Of a DNA stretch of 64,000 nt, positions 54,525 through 64,000 are shown one piece after another. The stretch covers positions 103,399,525 through 103,463,524 of the forward strand of contig NC_079147.1 in assembly GCF_945859685.1 (NCBI RefSeq), in the 5' to 3' direction. Both the position numbers and the translations under genes were made by a program. The notes beneath the pieces are model-generated. The model saw nothing but the letters and a program-made list of their open reading frames with translations, did no database searches and was not told the origin of the DNA. Numbering within the stretch: position 1 is the first letter of the stretch; each line of letters starts with the position of its first letter. The stretch is from Eupeodes corollae (Eukaryota > Arthropoda > Insecta > Diptera > Syrphidae).

Positions 54525-54900
54525 ACACAAATAGATCGCTTAACTGTCGAACAACGCATACAAATTTTCAAAACCTACTACAAAAATGGTGATTCTGCCA
54601 CAGCCACACATCGTATACCTTAAGACAAGATTATGGTTTACATAATCGTCGAACTATTCAAGTAATTGGCAAAATTGAAAAGAAATTTGAGGACACTGAA
54701 TTGTTAAAGATATTGTAAGGCCTGTGCATCATTGTTTCGCTAGTACCACTGAAAATATGGTTGCTGTGAAAGCGTTGCTGAAGACCCAATTGTGTCGATT
54801 CTTCATTATGGCGTATTTTGCATTTGAATCTACAACTACATCCATACAACAACTGAAACCAGTTGACCATTGACAACATTTACATTTACCTACAGTGTTT
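54525..54900 (+). pseudogene. IS630/mariner-type transposase N-terminal remnant
   Basis: It reads RLTVEQRIQIFKTYYKNGDS and ATATHRIP-like sequence (54535-54620), then in shifted frames TVRPVHHCFASTTENMVAV-like and ESVAEDPIVSILHYG (54765-54810). This is the helix-turn-helix and linker of the same broad transposase type as the remnant at 51.7 kb but a different copy. The catalytic core is not present. Confidence 0.65.
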
Positions 54901-56724
54901 TGAGGAATATCAAAAATTAGATCCAACACTCCAGAATAATGACTAATAATTCAAAGATATTTTATCAAAGCACTTTCTGGTATAGAAATTAAAAAAATCT
55001 GATTTTTTCTAATGCAGAAAACAAAATAAACTAAATACTTGCTTATTAACTACACCTCAAAACACAACAAAGTCTTTCCCTAAGACGACGACGTGGGCGG
55101 TCCACTCACATTTTTTCTTAAGCGCCAAGAAATTCATACTCTACTTTTTTGTACAATATTTCCCAAATCTCTTCTAAGGCAAACAAAAAATATGACCCAA
55201 TCTCTGTTGCAGGAGATAATCTAAAATTTCAACAAACTCATTCAAAATCCCTCAGAAAATCATAAATCCCCAAAAATCCTAATACACTGGTGTAATGTTT
55301 TGATGATTTGTAACTTTGTTAGCCTTAAAAAAAGGCTTATTCCTTCATAAGAGTATACATCATCAAAAATACTCTCTCATGAAAAACAAAAAATCAAGTT
55401 TTTAAATAACTATCCTCGTACCTAACCTACCTACCTATACCAACTAAACTATACTGTAAATGTATCTTCAAGTTATAAAATCACTTCTTTTAACGAAGAC
55501 CAAAAAAGAAAGACTTGGTCTCAAATCCTTTTTGTCTGACAAATGTGACTTGTACCTAACTAACAAAAAACTTGTCTGAAAGGATAACGAAAAAATCATC
55601 AAAAAAAAATAAAAATAATAATACCAACCAGGACTCCACATTCACATCGTGTGGACAGGCAGGACCCATCACAACCCACTTTCCCCCCTGGCCACACCTT
55701 TAACCTCAGGAAAGTCTATTTTTTTTAAAGAAATAGTTGTTGTCCTCCTTTTGGGCTGAACAACGCAATGAAAGATGGCACCATCGTATACAGGAGCAGC
55801 ACATCACAAACCAACTATCCCTTTACACAGTCACTAAGAATAAGGACCTCGATATAAAGAACCCGAGAAACGAAGCCGCACAGCCACAAGACACAAAGTT
55901 AGAGTTGATCACAATAGAAAAACTTTTCTGATAAAACTCCTGAACGGAAAGAACCGCTTTATATATGTTAAGACGGTACTGAGACGGGACACGGAAAGGA
56001 TGGGACAGAACGGGACTCAATATACTATGCATTTACGTGTACATATATTTTTTAATGGTGTTTCCAGAAAACTACAAACAGCTACAAAAAAAAATGAAAA
56101 AAGAAAAGAGTAGGTAAAGAAAATTGTATCTACAGTACTGGACGAGCAGAAAAATTGAAGCAAGTCAACAGAGGGCATCAGTGTAGTTCAAAGCAGCACA
56201 AAAAATAACGAGAACACAATTTTGTGGAAAATAGGAAAAATCTCAACTCAACTTTTCCCAAGATGATGCATCAGGAGGCAACACACAATAAAAACGAACA
56301 AAATAAAAACCAATGAAAAACGATAAAAAAAAGAAAACTGAAAAGTGAAAAAAGAAAAATTGATACTAAAACTTGAAAAAGAAAAACGCTGGAAAAATGC
56401 TGGGAAATGTTTGAGATTTTCCCATTTTTCCATTTCACTAGATGCAACGAAATGTTTCTCTGATGTCTGATGCTGGCAAACTATTACACTACTTCTATAG
56501 GTTACCGACTGTGAAGTAAGAACTGTTGTGCGGGCTTGATTTCTACTATATAGTAGTTCCTTGACATAAATACGGTACAGGGGCGAAGTGAACTAAAAAA
56601 GGCCTTCAAGAAACAGAATAAGCCCTGGTAAAATTGAAAGCTGTCTACAAGTATTTAATTTTAATTTCTTGCTCATAGCTGGGAGAAGCCAAATGTAATG
56701 CAATCAAAGAATATTCCGAACCCT
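54901..56724. other. Stretch without a supportable gene
   Basis: Moderately AT-rich with A-rich runs (56060-56410) and no domain-bearing frame. Frames at 55737-55931 and 56248-56433 (minus) show no motif. It may be host intronic DNA. Confidence 0.4.
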
Positions 56725-57037
56725 TTAAGCTGCCCATAGACACCACATACGATTGGGTGTGCAGAAATGTGTTCTTTGTGTGGCTGGAGCAGACACCGAT
56801 TTTTGGTGTCAGACACGGCGCAAGTAAAATCTAAAGCTTTTGATTTGACTTTTTCGGTGTCTCCATCATTTAAATTTACTATTAAGTTGCATCAGAATCG
56901 TTTTAGAACGCGGTATGCGGCAAGTTGTCCCAATAAAAGCTTCCAGCTTTGAGAATTTTTTCACAACTAATGAGTGTACGATTTGGTGTCTCGGTGCACC
57001 TGTGTGCACAGAAGTGTGGTTTTTATGGGACGCTTAA
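56725..57037. mobile_element. 305-bp MITE with TTAA target duplication (piggyBac-like)
   Basis: The element proper is 56729-57033. TTAA occurs immediately outside both ends (56725-56728, 57034-57037). The ends are imperfect inverted repeats: GCTGCCCATAGACACCACA on the left and, on the opposite strand, GCGTCCCATAAAAACCACA on the right. The interior has GGTGTC repeats, including GATTTGGTGTCTCGGTGCAC near the right end. It has no coding capacity. TTAA specificity is characteristic of piggyBac and a few other superfamilies, so an autonomous relative elsewhere in the genome is expected. Confidence 0.75.
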
Positions 57038-57074
57038 GCTATAGAATAAAAGCAACGGTTTTGAATTGTTATAT

Positions 57075-57768
57075 TTATTAATTTCCCATGGGAAGTTATT
57101 GTAATGGGTCCGATTTGTCAAATTGAAAATTTTGAAATTTCTCGACGTTTCAAGGACCCTGGAGTCGAAATAAAATGTTTTTTTATTTGTCACCTCCAAA
57201 ATTTTACAACTAAAATATGATTTCAGCTCCAAAACAATTTTGTGCAACGAAAAATAATGTTTTTTATATCTGATAAAATTTTGAGAAAAATCGAATTGAC
57301 AGTTTTTTTATAAAAAATAAAAATCTAAAAAAAACATTACTCAAAGTTGTTAAAAATTGAATATCGATTCAAATATCTTTTCAAAAACTTTAAATTTAGG
57401 CTTCAAACTTATTTTATCTTATAAGAAATATTGTTTTCAACATTATATAGAATTTTGAAAAAAAATTTTTACAAAAAAACAAAACAATACTAAAACTTGC
57501 TAAAAATTTACTTTCGACTCAAATAGCTCTTCAAAAAATAAAAATATTGGCTTCAAACTTATTTTATTTCAGAGAAAATATTGTTTTCGATATGCAGTAG
57601 TTTTTTATAAAAATCCAACGGTCCGTTTTTTCATAAAAAATAAAATCTACAGAAAATAGTACGCAAATTTGGTAAAAGTAAGAATAGACAAACTTTTAAG
57701 CAAGACAAATCGACAGACGGGATGGGAAGTTATCAGTGTTGGTCGCATCCCACCCTCTTTTTTTTGTT
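57075..57768 (-). repeat. Hairpin-ended noncoding repeat, copy 8
   Basis: The hairpin is AATTTCC-CATG-GGAAGTT at 57080-57097, followed by ATGGGTCCGATTTGTCAAAT and CTCGACGTTTCAAGGACCC. The CGTACG block is deleted. Next come CACCTCCAAAATTTTACAAC, TTTGTGCAACGAAAAAT and two to three subrepeats. The distal end is CAAATCGACAGACGGGATGG, TGTTGGTCGCATCCCACCC and CTCTTTTTTTT. Confidence 0.85.
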
Positions 57769-59667
57769 TGTTTTACTTAAGGTAAACTAGAAAAGTTTGA
57801 CTTTATCCTTATTTTAAGGAGGAGATTTCCTCCACAGTTTTTTAGAAAATCGAAATAAGTTTCTAGAGTCGGAAATGGAGATAAAATATTGCAAAAGAGT
57901 GTTGGAGATAATGTGGTGGTGCATATGCCTCACAAAGAAAGCATCGATCCGATCGAAAAAGCAAAGGACTAATCGACGCAAATGAAACAAACCCAGGCGT
58001 TGAGTCTGCGTATAGAGTAAATGGCCAAGGTTCACGATCGGCAGTAGTAATCGTGAAATTAGAAATCCCTAACAGCAGTCCTAAACATCTTGAAAAATGC
58101 TAAGCAACTTAAGGTGACCAACGTACGTAAGTGTCCACAAAGACCTGCCACTAAGTTAGCGAAAAAGAAGCAAGCTGGTATCAGTAATGAAGGTCCTGTG
58201 CCAGTCCAAAACCAAGAATGAAAATCTTTGTGAGAGACGACAGACTGTACGTTAAGGGCACTATTTTTAAATGGAATTCATCGCAAGGTCTGAGAAATGG
58301 AAGCAACAGCGACAGTCTCCGAAATAAAAAAACTTATTAAAGAAATTCTCCAATCGTTAATAATTTTATTAAATTTTATTACGTCAACTTCAGAAAATGT
58401 ATATTACACAAATGTCATTACTCAAAGAATTGGTAAGGTTGGAAACAGAAGTGAAGAAGAAGCCGCTTTTCGGGTGTATTTCCAAGTAAGAGTTCACATT
58501 TTGCATCATCGAGCTGAGAAGAAACCGTCTACCAGGCGAACTTAAGCTTTTCAACGTTAAAAATATTAAGCTACAATATCGCCGGGCTTAAAAATAAAAA
58601 TATATTTGCAGATTTTTCCAATTACGAGTACCTACCTATATTAAAGAATTTGATATTTTTATTTTATTCGAAACACATATTGTAGATTATAATGAAACTA
58701 GTCATAAAATATTTTCATAAATTACGAATTAGTATTTATACCAGCTGTTAAGGGAGCTGTTCGGGTATAGGAAGCCTTTCAAAGACGCTGTAATGAATTT
58801 CAGAAGTATAAACGAAGTTCGAATAATATTAATCAAACTAGAAGGAAAAATTCACCACATCATTCCAATTTATCTGAACTGTAGTCATTGACAACGCGAC
58901 TTCGAAAAACTGCAAGACCTCTTAAATGCATTAGAACCAACAAATGCGGTGCTAATAGAAGACTTCAATGGAAGAATAGGCTTTCGACAAAATAATTTCA
59001 GTAGTGGAATCGACACATCAAAAATTGCTTATCATCGAAAGAATTAGCAGATGCTTTTGACAGTGGTGTTTTAAATGGCTTCTGTGAAGGTGATCGAAGA
59101 GAAGAACTTACTTTCATCATGCTCAGTAATAGATTATTGCTTTATTTCTGGAGATTGGTACTCGTGTTTTACCGATTTAAGAGTAGCAGCTAAAGGGTAT
59201 TCAGATCACATGCCATTAAAGGTAACATTCAAAGTAGGACCACCTTAAAGTGAAGCTAGAGTGCCTGAGCCTGTACCTGTGCCTGAGCTTCTTCCAAAAC
59301 TTATATGGAGAGACGACTTCCGACCGATATTTCACCAAAATCTAGAAAAAGAGCTTCATTACCAGGTAACTGACAGCAGTTTAAGGAGTCCCGAGGTAGA
59401 AACTGTAATTAATATAATCGAAAAAACAATACCACAAACAACATTCAGAAGAAAAGTTTTAGAACAGAAACAAAAATGGTTCGCGATGAATGTTTGAGAG
59501 CTAGAAATGTTTCTTTTACTTTTTTGAAACTATAGTGAGAACGACCAACAACTGTCACTTCAAATTGCTTGAAGAGTTAAAAATGCATTTCATGAATCTT
59601 CTCAACACAGCACAAATATCACCATCGCTTCAGTTTGCGCCACCTTACATATTTGAGAAATTCTTAG

Positions 59668-60453
59668 ATGCTCCTATCACGCTCTCTGGCTATGGAGAAA
59701 TCTAAAAATGGGAAAGCTCCGGGAGAAGATAGAATACAATTTGAATATTTTAAAAGTCTAACACCCGAATATTTCAACTTTCTAACCGTGGAGTACAACA
59801 TAATTTTTGAGACAGTTGATGTTCCGGGAAGTTTTCGAAGAGCAATCATTTTCCTACTACACAAAAAAGGAGACCCTGAAAATCCGACTAATTACAGAGG
59901 CATTCCACTTCTCAACGCAGTGGCAAAGTTATTTGGAGCAATACTGTTCAACCGGTTAAGCGAGTGGGTCGAAAACAGGCAGATTTTGTATGAATTTCAA
60001 GTAGGTTTCAGGAAAAACTATTCAACGATAGACCAAATGTTCTCTTTGGCAAATACTGGTGATATCTATAAAAAGAAAGGGAAAAAGCTGTACGCCTTTT
60101 TTTGTAGATTTCCAGGCAGCTTTTGCCTCAATTCCCAGGAAAGCACTTTTCTACAAACCCTAGGGATACGGAATCTCTACAAAAATGATAAGTGTCATCA
60201 CAGCAATCTACATAGAAAATGTTGCAAGGGTATGGGATGGTAAATTCCTCTCAGACGAGTTTCAAACGTCAATGGGCGTTAAACAAGGTTGTGTTCTTTT
60301 TGTTTTGTACATAAACGACATTATCGATAGTGTAAAAGGGGGAATTGTTATGAGTGGAAAAAACATCGCTGGCTTAGTGTTCCTATCGGAGACTATAAAG
60401 GTAAATGATAAACCGACTCAAATGCTACTGCAAAACCCGGAATTTATCGGTTA
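59668..60453 (+). pseudogene. LINE reverse transcriptase core, two overlapping frames
   Basis: The frame 59668-60243 reads LAMEKSKNGKAPGEDRIQFE, FRRAIIFLLHKKGDPENPTN, YRGIPLLNAVAKLFGAILFN, FQVGFRKNYSTIDQMFSLAN and KKLYAFFCRFPGSFCL, where motif A (YAFFxDFxAAF type) is frameshifted and its Asp altered. The frame 60185-60454 reads WDGKFLSDEFQTSMGVKQG, CVLFVLYINDIIDSVKGG (motif B with a short deletion). The YADD box is not recognisable: GLVFLSETI lies where it would be, so the active site is lost. A G run at 60487-60496 follows. Confidence 0.75.
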
Positions 60454-60553
60454 ATCTTGCCAAGTCGAAAGTTATGATTATGAGAAGGGGGGGGGGGGTG
60501 GCAGGTTTTCGAGAAGTGAAAAGTGGACATTTGAGGAGGAACCAATAGAGATT

Positions 60554-61321
60554 GTGAAAGAGTACAAGTACCTAGGAGACTTAATTGCTTCTAATCTAAA
60601 CTTAAATAAGCATCCTCAATACAAACTATTTGAAGCTAAACGAGCTATGTTATCTGTGTGGAGAAGTTGTATTGAAAGGAAAAACGTATCACATGTAGCA
60701 AAGTATCAAATCTTTCGTACAGCTGTATTATCAATTCTCTTCTACGGAGCCCAAGTTTGGGGATATACTCGTATTTCCTTTGAGGCTGTGGAAAAATGTT
60801 TTCGTTTTTTTATACGGAATACTTTTAAGCTGCCTGGTAGTTCACCAAATAATATATTATACTTGGAAACAGGTATAGCACCGCTATTTTTGGATACGCT
60901 AAAAATACATTTCAATTATATGACAAGAGCAATGGCGATGGGAGAGGAAAGAATTCCAAGACTGATTCTTATGCAGGTGATACATTCTGGTGGAGTTTGC
61001 GTTACTGAGTGGACCACATTGGCCAACGAATCTTTAGCAGATTTTACAGTATCAAACACCGATAATAATGAAGCCATGAAGTTAAAATTCAAAGATTTGC
61101 TAAGGAAAGTTGGAAATATGGTTTATGATAAGTTCACTACGGAAGCAGAGTCGTCGCAATACAGAACCTACTACAGCAAGCTGAACCATTTTTTAAATAC
61201 AAACACGTATTTCTTGGCACAAAACACAACAGAAAAATTCAGCAAGCTATTTAAAATAAGAGGTGAAGTCAATGGTTTGAATTATATTCCGCATCGACCA
61301 GAACTATCTATGCAATTTTAA
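60554..61321 (+). pseudogene. LINE ORF2 C-terminal domain, 255-residue open frame
   Basis: The frame begins EYKYLGDLIASNLNLNKHPQ and continues with AMLSVWRSCIERKNVSHVAK, YQIFRTAVLSILFYGAQVWG, NTFKLPGSSPNNILYLETG and IAPLFLDTLKIHFNYMTRAM, ending in RGEVNGLNYIPHRPELSMQF. This is the thumb/connection and C-terminal region of a LINE ORF2. It is unusually well preserved compared with the broken RT upstream. The internal ATG is probably not a native start. A short CELCxxxxRED-like sequence in a shifted frame continues to about 61450. Confidence 0.75.
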
Positions 61322-61500
61322 AAAGCGCGAAGATGTTTTTAACTTTGTGGGAATCTGTCCAAAACTCAAGGAATTTCGAAGGCGTTCCTTTGCAGTAGAG
61401 TCTTTTGGTCTAGACGAAGTAATCAAAATTTTGAATGGAGAGAGCGGTTGAGACCCTCTAGTTAAGTATATTACGAAAGCTTTTCGTTAAAGAATCCAAA

Positions 61501-62809
61501 TTATTGGTATTCGAACATTAGGCTCTCGTTTCTAGATTAAACTTTTACAATTCTTTTAATATATTGATAAGTGAAAAAAACTTAAGAACTTCCTGTAGCG
61601 TGATGAGATGCTTCTTAGAGGTAATTAAGGACCTACGTGAAAACATCCTTTATTTTTCCTTATGAAGAATCCAGCCATGTTATTTTGTATAAACATACCT
61701 ACTTATCTGTTCTTGTTTTGTAGTTGTTGTTGCTTAGTTCTGTTGTTGCTTGGGGTTGGAATGGAAGGTACATAAACCTTGTCTTTCAGATCATTTTTGC
61801 GATATAATGGTCACGGGAAGAGAGTCATTTGATTTGTTCCGAAAGTCGTCCATCCTTTGTTATGTGTGTGATAGTTGTGTTTTTTTTTGTATTTTTAATT
61901 CAACTAAAGTTCTTGGATTTCTTTCAGTGTCAGTATCTTGCGCTTGAGGATGCGATGGGATGCGATGCGATAGATGCAAAGAACAAATAACACAAAAACT
62001 GTTCTTGGATAGGATTCAAAGATCCAAGATGCAAGTTGCATGGACAATCTTCTGTGAGTGAGGTAATTTGGGTGCAGACCAAAAAGAAAGGAAAAAATAA
62101 TTGTGGCACTGTGCTTTATACAGAACAAGGTCATTGGGGATTTCTTGTAATTATTTGTTCTCATTTATGTTATCATAGTGCAGCATAACCAACAAACTAA
62201 ATGTACACAAGGATATGAATACATAGAAGGAGTATACAGGGACAAAGTGATGCGGGCGAGGGTAGATACCTAAGAATACAGAGCTTGAGGGCTGAAAGGA
62301 TGATATTTGTAATTGCTAAACCTTACACAGTGTTCTATTGTTTTCTAGGTTTTAAAATGTTGTGTTGGAGATTATTTTCGGTTGTAAAATGAGAATGTGT
62401 TTTTTATTTTTTTTTTGATAATTTGTAAGGATATATCCTTGGGAAATGGAAAAACTCAAAGTTGTATTACGAACTAATACTGCAACTGCATCTAGGTTGC
62501 TATTTATAAAATAAATGTCATTTGAAAATTCCTCGAGTTTTTTTTTGACAACACAAAATGTATCTTGGTGTATACTCATCTATTTTCCAATTTTTAGATT
62601 AGTATTTTGGGTAAGGAAATTAAATGATTTTGTATAATTAAGAGAAGTGTAGATATTACGCGGTTTATCCTGATGTCCTGCAATTGTAATTTGCTCAATA
62701 AAAAGACGTTTTTTGAACTATAAGCACTAATTGTTAACCATTATATTCTGTAAACAAAAAATAATTAAAGAGTATGTATATAGTTAAGACGCACAACAAT
62801 TTTCCAGTA
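61501..62809. other. Stretch without a supportable gene
   Basis: GATGCGATGCGAT repeats at 61950-61970 and T runs near 62400. The frames 61750-61947 and 61904-62164 (minus) have no motif. No repeat family is recognised. Confidence 0.4.
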
Positions 62810-64000
62810 TACAGGATATCCGAACATTCCGAGGGGCCAACATTGACTCGGACCACTACCTCGTTGTAGCCAAGGCACGGCTAGGGATATCTCGATCCAA
62901 GCCAACAGCAAAACAAGGAAGTACTGTTAGAAGATTCGACGTAAGACGGCTACAATCGTAAGAGACTGCCATGTTCTTTTCTGATCGAGTCTCTAATAAA
63001 CTCTTAAGGAGTCCTATGCTGCCTGCATTAAGCATTGAAAAACATTGACTTGCAGCCATCAGAGATCCCGCCTCTGAAGTGCTAGGTTTCACACGACCAC
63101 CACAGCGAAACCACTGGTTTGACGACGAATGCCGGCAAGCGCACACAGCGAAAACACAGGAATACAAAACGGAGCTGCACAGGAGGACCAGAGTTGCTCG
63201 TGAGTTCTACCAGCAGAAGACGAGAGAGGAACACCGGCTTTTCAGATGGAAAAAAAGAGAAGGGTACCAACCACGAACCGAAGCCTGTTAAGCTAATCAG
63301 GGGAACATTGTAGTAGAACCGCAGACGATGTTGAGAATATGGAAAAACCACTTCTCCAAATTATATAACGGCGATGACGAACCGAATTCCGCTGTAAGGG
63401 AGATAGAACCACTCAACCTGGACGACGCCAGATCAACAATCCCGCCTACCTCACCTTAACGAAGTGAAGATAGCTATATCTAAACTTAAGTCAAACAAAG
63501 CTGCTGAAGCTGACGGCATCGCTGACGAACTATTCAAAGCAGCCTGCGATGACTTGGTAGGGAGCATGCACCAACTCATCTGCCAAATATGGTCGGAAGA
63601 AAGCATGCCCGATGAGTGGAACCTCAGCATAGTATGCCTGATACATAAGAAAGGAGATCCTCTAAATTGCCCCAACTACAGAGGCATCAGTCTCTTTAAC
63701 AATCCGTTCGTCAACAACCTGATTGGTCCTTATCAGTGTGGCTTCGGCAGATCTTGGAAAAAACTCAGGAACTTCAAATCGGTACCCACCACCTGTTTAT
63801 TGATTTTAAAGCCACGTATGACAGCATCTATTGGGAAGAGCTCTACCGAGCAATGTCTAGTTTTGGCATCCCTGTCAAAATTATCTGTTTGTGCGGAATG
63901 ACGATGGAGACTGCACGCTGTTTGATCAAGGTCGAAAAAGATCTTACCGATGCATTTGATGTCAAAAAAGGTTTTAGACAAGGCGATGCACTGTCATGCG
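62810..64000 (+). mobile_element. RTE-like element, endonuclease end to RT, running off the window
   Basis: It begins at the end of the endonuclease (QDIRTFRGANIDSDHYLVVA, catalytic SDH at 62848-62856) and continues with a linker (VLGFTRPPQRNHWFDDECRQ, HRRTRVAREFYQQKTREEHR), NIVVEPQTMLRIWKNHFSKL and the frame 63464-63901: ISKLKSNKAAEADGIADEL, MHQLICQIWSEESMPDEW, IHKKGDPLNCPNYRGISLF. Two deletions remove parts of the fingers (after RGISLF and at CGFGRSWKK). The sequence ends with KKGFRQGDALSC-like sequence (motif B) at the window edge. It matches the copies at 40.3 and 44.4 kb, and the C-terminal fragment at 27.2 kb is of the same type. Confidence 0.8.

Larger units (their letters stand above)
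57790..61500 (+). mobile_element. Nearly whole but broken LINE with ORF1 and ORF2
   Basis: Domains appear in normal LINE order over about 3.7 kb. ORF1 remnant (57860-58290): AYRVNGQGSRSAVVIVKLEI and MKIFVRDDRLYVKGTIFKWN. Endonuclease (58560-59250): FILFETHIVDYNE, IIPIYLNCSH, VLIEDFNGRIGFRQN, IDYCFISGDWYSCF and YSDHMPLKVTF (catalytic SDH). RT (59668-60453) and C-terminal domain (60554-61321) follow. No flanking duplication was found. The clade is uncertain; the domain pattern recalls the CR1/L2 side of the non-LTR tree. Confidence 0.8.

Overview
The window looks like an intronic or intergenic stretch of an insect nuclear genome, most likely a fly (Diptera). It is AT-rich, has no bacterial-style gene packing, and is filled with decayed transposable elements whose closest recognisable relatives are insect families: Jockey-type and RNase H-bearing I/LOA-type non-LTR retrotransposons, RTE-like elements with (AAGT)n tails, mariner/IS630-type transposases, a Helitron helicase and a tRNA-derived SINE. 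I cannot name the species. Clade names are my assignments from motifs in the translated sequence, not from a search.

Only one piece of ordinary host gene is convincing: a short minus-strand exon at 31680-31772 with good splice signals, a strong start-codon context and a signal-peptide-like N-terminus ending in a phase-1 junction. Much of the surrounding repeat-rich DNA may be intron of that gene. The sequence between repeats (6.2-9.9, 19.5-22.7, 30.5-32.7, 41.9-44.4, 47.5-49.0, 54.9-56.7 and 61.5-62.8 kb) has microsatellites and low-complexity patches but no gene I can support.

Layout: 0.3-1.1 kb RTE-like remnant; 2.2-4.3 kb two copies of a noncoding hairpin-ended repeat around a SINE/LINE chimera; 4.7-6.2 kb a complete SINE and an I/LOA fragment; 9.9-11.85 kb a minus-strand Jockey-superclade LINE broken by a SINE; 11.9-19.4 kb an old Jockey copy hit by a 2.0-kb DNA transposon with 4-bp target duplication and by a SINE that itself received a younger Jockey copy; 22.7-25.6 kb a second RTE-like LINE; 26.2-30.5 kb an I/LOA copy carrying an RTE insertion and a Jockey insertion; 32.7-34.5 kb an I/LOA copy inside a SINE; 36.0-41.9 kb a Helitron helicase remnant, a minus-strand RTE split by a 2.9-kb TIR element at a TA site, and a plus-strand RTE with a 340-residue open frame; 44.4-47.5 kb an RTE with its own 5' region split by an I/LOA copy; 49-57.8 kb mariner-type remnants, more copies of the hairpin-ended repeat and a TTAA-flanked MITE; 57.8-61.5 kb a nearly whole but broken LINE with ORF1 and ORF2; 62.8-64.0 kb an RTE running off the end.

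The main result is a relative history of insertions, read directly from target-site duplications and interrupted reading frames. RTE inserts into I/LOA and I/LOA inserts into RTE, so both were active in overlapping periods. Jockey inserts into the SINE and into I/LOA. The most unusual component is the hairpin-ended noncoding repeat with internal subrepeats of about 170 bp, present in eight full or partial copies on both strands.
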